NCBI RefSeq assembly: GCF_000512585.2 | Contig: NC_089245.1 | Coordinates: 930,001-994,000 of the forward strand | From: Kwoniella bestiolae CBS 10118 | Lineage: Eukaryota; Basidiomycota; Tremellomycetes; Tremellales; Cryptococcaceae | Direction of reading: 5' to 3' | Length of the DNA: 64,000 bases | Shown here: piece by piece, positions 48,114 through 57,486 of the stretch | Numbering within the stretch: position 1 is the first letter of the stretch | Layout of the letters: every line of letters begins with the position of its first letter | Notes under the pieces: generated by a model | Told to the model about the DNA's origin: nothing | Databases searched by the model: none | What the model saw: only the letters and a program-made list of their open reading frames with translations | Translations under genes and position numbers: made by a program

Positions 48114-48287
48114 ATGACCTCGATCATCCCCAAACTCGATCTCAACCTATCAAATGGAATCGGTAGTCTCCCAAACGAGACTTTCTTCATCTCTGGACAA
48201 GATGGTTGGACCGATTCCCCTTCCCATTCTTTCGAAACCGAAATAAAGATCGATAGTACTGGTACTTTCTTCGCCTACCTTGATTAG
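48114..48287 (+). CDS. Possible 57-residue protein, unknown
   Basis: ATG-initiated ORF below usual length cut-offs: MTSIIPKLDLNLSNGIGSL, then a Thr/Phe/Ser-rich middle and SFETEIKIDSTGTFF near the end. Composition is protein-like. It lies behind a ~800-nt pyrimidine-rich stretch typical of leaders in these yeasts. An alternative splice (donor at GTACTT about 48261, acceptor after CTTCCTCCCAG at about 48327) would give a 53-residue form ending STGILY. Function is unknown, and it could be an upstream ORF of an unannotated transcript. Confidence 0.4.
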   Translation: MTSIIPKLDLNLSNGIGSLPNETFFISGQDGWTDSPSHSFETEIKIDSTGTFFAYLD

Positions 48288-49099
48288 GTGTATGGATCGA
48301 TCTTCAATCTCCCTTCTTCCTCCCAGGAATCCTCTACTAGATGTGGTGGAGCGAAATCGGTAGTCTGCGATTGCTTCTCCCCTTTTTGATCAGAGGGAAG
48401 ATGGACCGATTGAAAAGGAATGGAGGAAAACGTTGGTAGCTCTTTGAGTTGCTTCTTTCATGTTCTTACGGGATAAGAATTGGATAGATGGACCAGCGAT
48501 CATTCGGTTGATAATGAGTTCGGGTGGTCAGGCTGGGCTGAGATGTCGAGGTGGTTAGATATGTTTATAGATCTGCTGGAATATTGATCTTGTCCGATGA
48601 AGAATATACACGAAGATATGGAACGTATATGAGGTATACGATATGATATGAAGTTTGACGTGGTAGGATGAATGATACGATATGATATGATGTGATATGA
48701 TTACTATACGTTATATTTTAATGGCTTGATGAATGAATCTTAATTTATGAATTTGTGCAGACGCATCACTCAACCATGAAATGCGATGCCAGGGTTGCAA
48801 TTGCAAAAAATGATACGATGCGCAAGGACGAGTGAGAAGCGAGACCTGAGACCATAGAAATAGAACATCAGGAGGTCAGAGCGATTTCAACGATGCATGC
48901 TTGTTTGAAAGTTATAGATCAGAATATTACATTTCACTTGGGACAATACTGACAGAGGAACGAGAAAGGGAAGAAAGGAAATGGTACATATAGATTCAGT
49001 CCCCCCGCATCCCAATTTGGTACTACTTCCACAACTTCAAGCCTATCTAAAACTAATTGCGATGGCTCTATCCTTCTAAATCAGGTTGATCCGCCTACT
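48288..49099. other. Intergenic with degenerate GATATGATAT repeats
   Basis: About 810 bp between a plus-strand short ORF and NPC2 (-). Degenerate ATACGATATGATATG units lie at about 48633-48650 and 48673-48702. No gene is seen. Confidence 0.5.
48633..48702. repeat. Degenerate GATATGATAT-type repeat
   Basis: Two clusters of imperfect ACGATATGATATGA units separated by about 20 nt of other sequence. Intergenic. Confidence 0.55.
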
Positions 49100-50295
49100 C
49101 TAGTTACCACCACCGGGTCGCTTCATCTGAGATCAGAGAAACAGGGGATGTCAGTTTCACCACCTTCGATGAACACAGAATGGAGTTGACACAAGTCTAG
49201 TGTTAGAGATACGAGACTGAACTCACAAAGTCAACGAAAAGATCGAGACAGACCATATCGTCATCTTCATCGGTGTAACCTCTAACTTGAACTGAGAATT
49301 TGGCTATTTGGAAGATGACACGAGTCAGTCAGTACAGTACTCTGCGACTGAGTCAAGAGTTTTGTGCATGGGGGTATGAGTGGAATGTGGATTGACGACT
49401 TGCCCTTCGGGATCTCCTTGGGCAATTCAACAGTCTGTTTGACCTTGTATGGACCTGGTGCGACAGGGCATTGGACAGTAGCGTTGGCGTTTCGACTGCG
49501 AGATTAGATGAGAAGAATCCGTCAGCCTTTCCCTTTCGATGGATAATATCTTATGATGTAGCCGTGGAAGATAGACTGAGAGAGAGAAACAACAGGGGAA
49601 AGGGGAATAGGTGAGTATAGATATAAGTCCACTTACGCTTCCTCACAGACGTCGAATTGCTTTTGCAACAACTTGATCAGACCGAGCTTAACGGTGACAT
49701 CGGCGTATGCTCCTTCCTAATCAGTGAAGATGACAGATGGACCATGTCAGCTAGGTCAGGAAGAGTTGACAGGAATCGTAGCTCACCTTGATAGGTTCGA
49801 TGACATCCGCTTCAACTTCTACAGTAAGGTTCTTTCCTGGGACAGGAGGATCGGGGGTAACATGAATGGATTTGAGTTGGCTACATCATTGAATTGAGAT
49901 GGTAAGCTTGGTGTGCTTCACAACGATGGAGAATGTACAAACTTACACTGCATCGGTTGCGAGACCTGTTCATCCGGTCAACCCGGTGTAAAGCAGGGGA
50001 GATCACGTGCGACAAGGGTAGTCGATCAACATGATAAGGAGGGAGACAATGAACAGAAACGCTGATCAGCTTTGACCCCATGACACGAGCGAAGAGCCGA
50101 TGATGAGTTGGACTTACCACAGTCAACATAGCTCCAACTATCCATGATCCTCACGTCACCATCCTTGGCAGCGGTGGTAGATACTTTGCCACCACCTGAT
50201 ACGAGCTCACCAGCCCAGCCGAGAGCATCGGCGGCCAAGTTTGCTGAAGCTGCGGTAGCGAGTAGGGGGAGAAGAGTGAGAGAGGTGAGCTTCAT
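49100..50295 (-). CDS. NPC2: NPC2-like sterol/lipid transfer protein (ML domain)
   Basis: Secreted or vacuolar lipid-binding protein that moves sterols inside the lysosome/vacuole lumen. Seven exons, 50118-50295, 49965-49947 (19 nt), 49890-49787, 49716-49637, 49495-49404, 49303-49227 and 49126-49100, sum to 189 codons. A signal peptide is seen (MKLTSLTLLPLLATAASA). ML features: DSWSYVDCG with the first Cys of the disulfide set, VTPDPPVPGKNLTVE (N-glycosylation site NLT), the GAYADVTVKLGLIKLL segment, DVCEEA, NATVQCPVAPGPYKVKQ and DDDMVCLDLFVDF. The intron after 49404 has a GC donor (GCAAGT) in place of GT. The C-terminal exon is only 9 codons. Length is normal for the family. Confidence 0.94.
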
Positions 50296-50938
50296 TGTAT
50301 ATGCTGGTGATGGTGTGCAAGTATAGAGAATGAAGGAGAGATGAAAGGAAGATAGAGATAGATGGCAGAGATGAGTACAGTGATGAGCGATGATGACGGA
50401 AGTGGTATCATACTACTCTATGCAGTCTCAGTCTCGGTCTAGGAACATGATTGAACTCAGGGCAAAATGGAGTAACCTGACTTGTCTCCCTTGTTACGTA
50501 ACATATTTGAGAGACAGTGTTCGAGTGAAGCTGAGTGTGAGCCTGGAGTCTTACAATCTACCTCCGTATACATGATATCGATAAGGACTTGGTATATACC
50601 CTTTCAAAAGCTAAAGCATGCGCATGCTTCACAGGCCGAAGAGAAAGAACTGAAGATCAAAGTGGGGTATTGGGTGGAGAAGATGTCTTGGAATTTGGCA
50701 ATCGTCCATCAACTGACTGGATCCGTCTACCCTTGAACATTCATTCACCAATCATCATGGATGCATACGAAACGATACCACAGTTCGGAAGAAAAATAGG
50801 TATTTATAAGACGTAAGTCTCCATCTCCAAGCCTGGTAAGTGGAATTTGTGACAGGGAGTGTCGGGGATGCGCTGCGATTGAACGAAGGGCGGTTGCGAT
50901 CAGTTACGGTGCCTCGCATGCTAAGAATGTAGACCCAC
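50296..50938. other. Intergenic
   Basis: 640 bp between two minus-strand genes: the NPC2 promoter and the 3' flank of the 50939 gene. ORFs of 61-84 codons on the + strand lack features. Confidence 0.5.
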
Positions 50939-51728
50939 CTAGCATGATAATCTGCTTCGTTTGTCCATGATCAATCCTTCGGCAAGGCGGAACGAGGTTG
51001 AATGAGGATCCCAGATAAGATTGTTCAACCAGGAAAATGCTCTTGTCTTGCCGTATCCCAACCATTCAGGAAGGAGCCGACAAGGGAGGTACTGTGAGAT
51101 GATTAGCGAGATGTGCAGTGTATCTAAAAGGTATTGAATCATGACTCACGTTTGGGGTAAAGGTGTAGGTTCGAAGGACCTGCTCTGCTCTGATCTTGCC
51201 AAAGTAAAGAACTTCGTATGACTGTCCAGCTAGGAGGAAAGCGCGTTGACTCACAGCGCATGTATCCGAATCAAAAGCATCTTGGAGGAAAGATGGGACA
51301 TGCATATTATAATGTAAATCTCGACAATCACGATAGTACGGATGCTCAAGATCCCAAAATCCCTCTTTTTCGATGATGCTCATCTTGACTTCGTTCACGG
51401 GTTCATGCCTAGATAGTCTACGAGCTATCTCCCAGATTGCCCAATCCAAATCTGAGGTGGTAGAGATCCACGGATCATCCACAAAGTATTCTCTCCCGGG
51501 TCCACGACCCCACCGTCCAGTGACGTGTGCGCAGACTCCGTCTGCCTTGCTCTCGGCATCAAGATCACACCAGCGATCGAACCAGGCCTCACCGGGACCA
51601 TAATCATCATAGTCCATTTTCACAAACTCATTATCCCCATTGAGCTTGGTAAGGGAGGTGTCATCGTGAATCCGAATGACATGATCACCTTGCGAGATGA
51701 GTTCTCTCAAAGCTGTCAAATCAAGCAT
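50939..51728 (-). CDS. Protein of unknown two-copy family (paralogue of 25058-26042)
   Basis: Two exons, 51150-51728 and 51091-50939, encode 243 residues. Shared with the other copy: a leucine-rich start, AHVTGRWGRGPG, the block PWISTTSDLDWAIWEIARRL, VLYFGKIRAEQVL near the exon end, and a last exon with WLNNLIWDPHSTSF. Intron position and phase are the same. Acidic overall. It has no signal peptide and no recognised catalytic motif; it may match a fungal domain of unknown function. The two copies lie 25 kb apart on opposite strands. Confidence 0.8.
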
Positions 51729-52484
51729 CGTACTTGCTTCTATAGATGAAAGATAGTACGATGTATGTAAATGAGTCCTTTGGTAGCACAGAAGAAAAGA
51801 GAAAGATAGATGGACTGTAGACGGAGAGGGGATGGGGGATGGGGACAAAATGCAATCTGAGCTGGCGTGAAAGTGCAGATATATATGTATCATTACGCTG
51901 TCAGGTCCAAGCGTCATTGCTGACAAAGATTATACTGTAAGCTGGCAAACAATGCGTCAAGAACAAAAGCAGCCTTGACTTTATGCGCACTGACCATGAG
52001 CCCCTTTTTTAGGGTAATCGCACAACAATACCGAAGACTTTTGACAACCACATGGGAATCGCATGTCACCATACAAATCGAACAGTCTCCACTTGACGAT
52101 TGTGCATGCTCCTCCAGGCGAATGAAAGTCATCTTGTTTATAGCTTATGTACTGATGGTATGCGTTCACTCTTCCGATACAGCGACATCCGACACTTGTA
52201 CAGCCCATCCGTCATCATAGCCGATGAGATAGATGATGGATCGAACCACTTGTACAGTAGTGATGCTAAGATTAGAGCATCGCAGCTGAATTCAAGATGT
52301 TGGTGCAACAATAGCACGGAGATTGATCGCAACTCCGTCCCGGAACCTGGGTTTATTTTGATAAAAATCAAAAGTCGAAAGTTGAAATCTGATCGTTGGC
52401 CACCTTGGAAGTTGATTGTTCTTTGGTAACTCATATCCATTATCTGACTGGCAACGATACACATCAGCATCGACTCCTTACAAC
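51729..52484. other. Divergent promoter gap
   Basis: About 755 bp between the 50939 gene (-) and the NOP6-like gene (+). ORFs of 72-119 codons on both strands overlap each other and have no family features. Confidence 0.5.
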
Positions 52485-53781
52485 ATGTCAACAACACTCA
52501 CAAAGAAACAACAGAAGCTAGCAGCTTTCAGGAATAAGCAGAAAGCGAAAAAGTCAGGAGCGCAAGATGTGGATCAACCTGATGTACCTGAACATGATCT
52601 GTTAGACGACAACGAGGAAGACGCAGAGCCTCAGGAGGACGCTGTGGTCGTATCCAAATCTAGTGGGAAGCAGAAGAAAGCAGTGGAAGGTGAAGTAGAG
52701 GATGATGAGAAAGTCGCGGAAGGATCGGAAGAAGTGAAGAAAACCGACAAGGGGAAGAAGAAGAAGACCGCTTGGGACGAAGATGAAGAGGGCGAGGAGA
52801 AGAAGAAGACGAAAAAGGATGTGAAGCAGAGATTCATCCTGTTTGTCGGTGAGTAGCAACTTTCATCATCGACATGAGTCCCGTCGTGTTGGTTCATGTC
52901 TACATGGTCGGAAAAAAGGAAGGCTTCATGGCTAATCTGTTCGCACCAGGTAACCTAAGTTTCAAAACTACCAAAGAAGAGATCCAAGAGCATTTCGCCC
53001 CTACTCTCGGCGCGACCCCTTCAGTCCGTCTACTCACCACCAAACCTACTCCCCAAAACCCTAAACCGAAATCAAGAGGAATCGCATTCTTGGAACTACC
53101 AACTTCAGCAGCTATGCAGTTGGCCTTGAAGATGCATCATTCGAATTTGAAAGGAAGGACGATCAATGTGGAGTTGACTGCTGGTGGGGGTGGACAGAGT
53201 GAGACCAGGAAGAGGAAGATCGAGGAGAGGAATAGTCGAGTGGGGGTTCAGAGGGAGAGAAAGGCTGAGAAGGAGAAGGAAGAGGCTGGTGAAGAGGCCG
53301 AGGCCGAGGGCGAAGGAGAGGAGGGTGATGAGGGGAAGAAGGATGGTAAGACTAGGATCAGGGGAGGTAGGAGGGTAAAGTCGAAGACTAAGGTGAGTTC
53401 GTCATATCCAATTTTTCAATTGACAATCTAGTCTCCACCTCTCTCTGTTATATGATCACCATAATATATATTGAGGGATACACGCCTCGGTGAGATCAGC
53501 CCCGCTAACCTATGGATCTGTTCTTCCAGCCCGCCGACGAATCCGCACCTCGTCCCAAGAAACCTCGTTCGGACCCATCAGATCCCAATGCACCTCTATC
53601 AGGCTGGGCATCCAGACAGGCAGGAACAATCTCAGCCGCACCCTCTTTCAACTCTTCCAGACCACCTCGAAGGGATTACAACAGCGGCAACAATAATCGA
53701 AGAGACCAGAACGGTGGAAATGCCAAATTTCAGAAGAAGAAATGGACTCCTACTGGTGCTAATGCCCAGCCTGTTGCGTAA
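52485..53781 (+). CDS. NOP6: Nop6-like RNA-binding protein (ribosome biogenesis)
   Basis: Three exons, 52485-52848, 52950-53392 and 53530-53781, encode 352 residues. Matches yeast Nop6, a nucleolar RRM protein of small-subunit biogenesis: N-terminal LTKKQQKLAAFRNKQKAKK, an acidic/Lys middle, RNP-like RFILFVGNLSFKTT, EEIQEHF, KSRGIAFLELPTS as RNP1, and INVELTAGGGGQSETRKRKI right after the RRM, a signature of this family. The C-terminus has a long Lys/Glu helix, an RIRGGRRVKSKTK patch and an Asn/Gly/Arg-rich end. The first intron splits the RRM at V-G|N-L. Confidence 0.9.
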
Positions 53782-54130
53782 TTTCACCTGGCGATGTCGA
53801 CGTTATCATTATCTAGGTCGGGCCCTGCTTGTCTCGTGATTCCATGTAAATGCCCTTTGCGACTGATTGATCTGTATGTACAGTACGTTAATATGCATGT
53901 TCTAATCTACATCATAATTGCTTTCCTCTGTTGAAAAATGTATCGTCACGATCAACGTGAAGACAACATCGACTTTCTCGTTTTCATCAACAGCATGAAC
54001 CGCTCTTCAACCCTCAACCAATCTCACCAATAGTACAGATCGTTATTTTCGTGACCCGTCTCTCTTTCAAGTGTTATGAAAACTACCGATCCTGAACAAA
54101 CCCAGGTTTTCGCTCTCGCTTAACATCGCA
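53782..54130. other. Convergent intergenic gap
   Basis: About 350 bp between NOP6 (+) and the Pro-rich gene (-). Nothing else is seen. Confidence 0.5.
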
Positions 54131-55357
54131 CTAGGCATGACTTTCCTTGGAGCACTGGAAGAGATGCAGAACAGACATGGGTCAGACAATCTCGAGGTTC
54201 CTAAATATCAAGCAAGCACTTAACCGATGAAATGAAGCGTACTCACCAAAGAGCAAATCTTGTTCTTAGTCTTGGTCTGACATTTACATTTCTCACACTC
54301 GCACTTATGATCATCCGCATACGTCCCATTCCCATTCCCGGTCGTTGTACCTTGCATGTTGACTGGTGCTTGCCCAACGCCGGTCAGACAGTGGTGTCGA
54401 GTAGGCGAGAGTGGGTGAGTCAAGCACATCTTCGAGGTTGCGAAGGGATATTAGGATGAATGGGTTGTAATGGTTTTGGACCAAATACCAAAAGGTTCAA
54501 GTCTACCTCGTTGGGTGGGGTAGGTGGTGGAGAGGGACAAGGGTAAGGTGGAGGAGGGGGTTGAGGTTGACTTTCAGAGAATGAAAACGTATTGACGAGT
54601 GGGAGCTATCAAGTCTTTTGACTTGATGGATTTACTTCACTTGCGAGGTGGTGAAGGCGGTGGTTGTGGTTTTGGCTGAGGCGGAGGTGCAGGTCGAGGA
54701 GGTAAAGGTGGTGGTTGTGGTTGAGGATTGGATGGTTTTCTGGGTGGTAAGGGTGGTGGTTGGGGCTGTTGTCTGAAAGGGTTGTTCGACAGTTTGATTT
54801 TTGGGAAGTAGCTTGACTAGTTGGGGAGAGTTGGGTGTCCAAGTGGCGGATCGAGTGGATGATGGATGAACCAAGAGAGGAAGAGCCCCGGGGGGACAAT
54901 GGGATGTAAATTCGTTTGAGAGGTGCGGGTGTGGGTGGTGGTATGGATATTGGTGGGTTTGAGACGAGGTTCGGAATGACTTGATTCGATTGTTAGGTCT
55001 TCTGTTTCTTGGGAGGAGGACCGGGATTGGGTCTCGGTTTGGTACCTGGTCCGGGATTGGAAGGGCGAGGAGGGGGTGTAGGCGATTTAGGTTGGGGCTG
55101 AGGTGGGGGCCTTTGAGGTTGAGGTGAGGCCGGTGGGTTGGTCACTTTGGGTAGTATCGAAGGAAGTATTGGCTTCGGATCAAAGTGGAGATAAGGTAGG
55201 AACTGTATGAGCTGCTTTGATTGTTTATGGAGTATCGATGCGAAAGCTGCAGCGTGAGGTACTGGTGTAAAAGAGAGAAGGTAGTTTTTTTCCAGGAGAA
55301 GGGTTTATATATCTTGTATGACCGTGTCGACGTTGTCTTTCCTATTGTCTCAGACAT
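54131..55357 (-). CDS. Pro-rich protein with Cys-rich C-terminus (5' part unresolved)
   Basis: The 3' part is well supported: exons 54641-54816 (start uncertain), 54570-54428, 54368-54247 and 54154-54131. They read KIKLSNNPFRQQPQPPPLPP, PYPCPSPPPTPPNEVDLNLL, an Asn/Gly/Thr linker, then HKCECEKCKCQTKTKNKICS and LCSKESHA. The tail spacing C-x-C-x2-C-x-C-x10-C-x2-C could bind metal. Further up, the same strand holds more Pro-rich coding-like sequence in one frame (SFTPVPHAAAFASILHKQSK to PRPSNPGPGTKPRP), with a CTAAC branch-site-like element inside an in-frame TAA context, so more introns are likely. The only upstream ATG (55357) is in another frame across an A7 run. Family is not recognised. 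Confidence 0.5.
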
Positions 55358-57486
55358 AGGCGAGATGACGTCTAGTTGAGATACCAGAAGCTCTTCGGGG
55401 TCGATAAAAGAAGTTTGACAGACTTCTTCCCCAATGTCGTGTCGTGGTGGGTCGAGACTCCACTTATTGCTTCGCTTGGAAGATAACTGGAGGGGGCGTA
55501 GTGTGAAACGAGCGATACTCGATCGAGTAAGTCGTGTTTATGATCTATCTATTTCCAGATTGAAAGATTGACTTTGGAATTTAAAGACGTCAAATCCACG
55601 ACTTTGCGACTTTGAAATGGACTTGAATGACCTTTTAGCCATGTATCTTGCTCGGTCCGATGAACTGCCTGTAGTACTGATGATAACGTGATTTGTTCGT
55701 CTTTGGATCCAGATCCAGATTGAGAGTGGGGTTGAGTCGCAAGGTGTTATCCTGCGTTTGATGGGATCAATCAACTAATCAATCGATCAACGTCTAATCC
55801 CTAATTGATGTTGATGAATGAATGATGAAACGTTGATTTTGATTTTGATTTTGAGGTGATTGGACTTCTCTTTGTTATCGGGATTGTCGGCTTGATGATC
55901 ACAGACCGGTTCATATGTTGTTGACGAATCAATATAATCGAGATGAGTGATAAGTAGAGTTCAAAACAGTTCACCAATCATTCGACTGCGAACGATAGAG
56001 AATTAGTAGACAGTTGAGATCCAGCTTACGTCGGCTGGTAGCTTATCTTCCATTAAAACAGAGAAATATCCAAAAATAATCAGCTAGACGATACACGTCA
56101 AATCTTACTACTCTATAATTATACCCTTGATTGCACATGCTGCAATAATTGCGAGTCTTCCCCTTATCATGAATATTGCTGTGTAGATCATGTGTGTTCC
56201 GCATGCCAGCACGACAAGTAAGCTCGCCCTCGGAGAAGGGACAAGTGGCAAGTGAAATCCGAACAAGGTGGGTTTCCCACGGGGGCAGAGGTATCATCAG
56301 TAATGTTTGAAAGGGATACAACAAGAGGACACGATCAAAGGCACCACCGACCAGTCTAGAACATTACCAATATAAAAGTCCGCATGGATGGCCGCCGGTA
56401 TCAAATCGGTCCGTTTGATTCTTGATCTCACCTCGCTTTAGCTTTTGCCAGCATATCCCTCTGACGGAGATGCATCGCCCGAAGTCGAGAGGTGAGGGAA
56501 GGCAAGCTTGGCTCCCCTTGGCACCTTGGATGTCAAAAGAACGAGATGATAGATTGATTTGATGGGCAGGTTATGAATGGTAAAGCGTAAGATCAACTCT
56601 GACTATTCCATAAACGTGCTCCCAACTCATCTCCCTTCTCGGCTTTCGTACGTGTCATCTCCTTCCCCTTAATGCTGTGCTACTTGTGTCCCATGTTCAC
56701 ACGACCGCAAGGAGTGGGAGAGGGGACATTGGCACCTTTAAGCGAAGGATCACTGTACTCATACAGCAATGATAGAGGATCATTTCCTGCTTAAGAGCAG
56801 AATGCCGTCTAAGAAAGAGAGGGATGTCTGCGATTTCGATAGGTAAAGGAGAGATAACAAAGAATGATACATCGCTATCATCCCAAATAAATAAAATTTC
56901 AATACGAGTAAACCAATGAATAACCCTCCTCCATCACATATGCTGGGTAAAAGTAAAGTAGCTAAAAACCATCAAGAGAACATACCCCAGCCAGACCTGG
57001 GCTTAACCCAAGATCATCCACCGATCACACAAAGGATATGATTAGACATGAAATGCTATATACACCTGCCCCGTTCTCTGCCCCCGTTCCAAGATGTTTC
57101 GAATGAGAGAGAAATAAAGAGTGAATAAAAAGTAAGAGGATGTAGAAACAAAAGCAAAAGCAGAACCAGAATATGAGATAAGATTAGATGCTATATATGA
57201 GAAACAAGCGAGAAGATAGATCATATACGTATACGTTTTCGACCATATTTTCGAGGGGTTTCTTGGTGTCCAAGCCAAGTGATTTACAGTAACGTATATA
57301 CTGAGCGAATGGCCCCTGCGGGTACGTATGGTTCTTTTCTCGATGTTATGAATAATGGTGACAAATTACACAAGTGATGAAAGTGAAAACGGGAAGAATC
57401 GAAAGATCCAATGTGAAATATGAAAAATTAGATGGCGATTATCGATGTTGGACACATGCGGATAAGTCAAGGTGGACCAAGCCGGT
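55358..57486. other. Intergenic, 2.1 kb
   Basis: Between two minus-strand genes. Scattered minus ORFs of 78-93 codons (55538-55774, 56043-56324, 57042-57278) have no family features or splice context. No tRNA, rRNA or transposon end is seen. Confidence 0.45.

Noticed and set aside
47178..48166. 110-132 codon ORFs rich in Ser/Leu/Phe/Cys
   Set aside because: Low-complexity translations of a C/T-rich tract.
54609..54899. 96-codon minus ORF rich in His/Asn/Leu
   Set aside because: It is a shadow of the polyproline frame one base away, which splices consistently to the following exons.
56043..56324. Minus ORF with CSMCNQGYNY, zinc-finger-like
   Set aside because: Only one Cys pair, no start or splice support, no family match.
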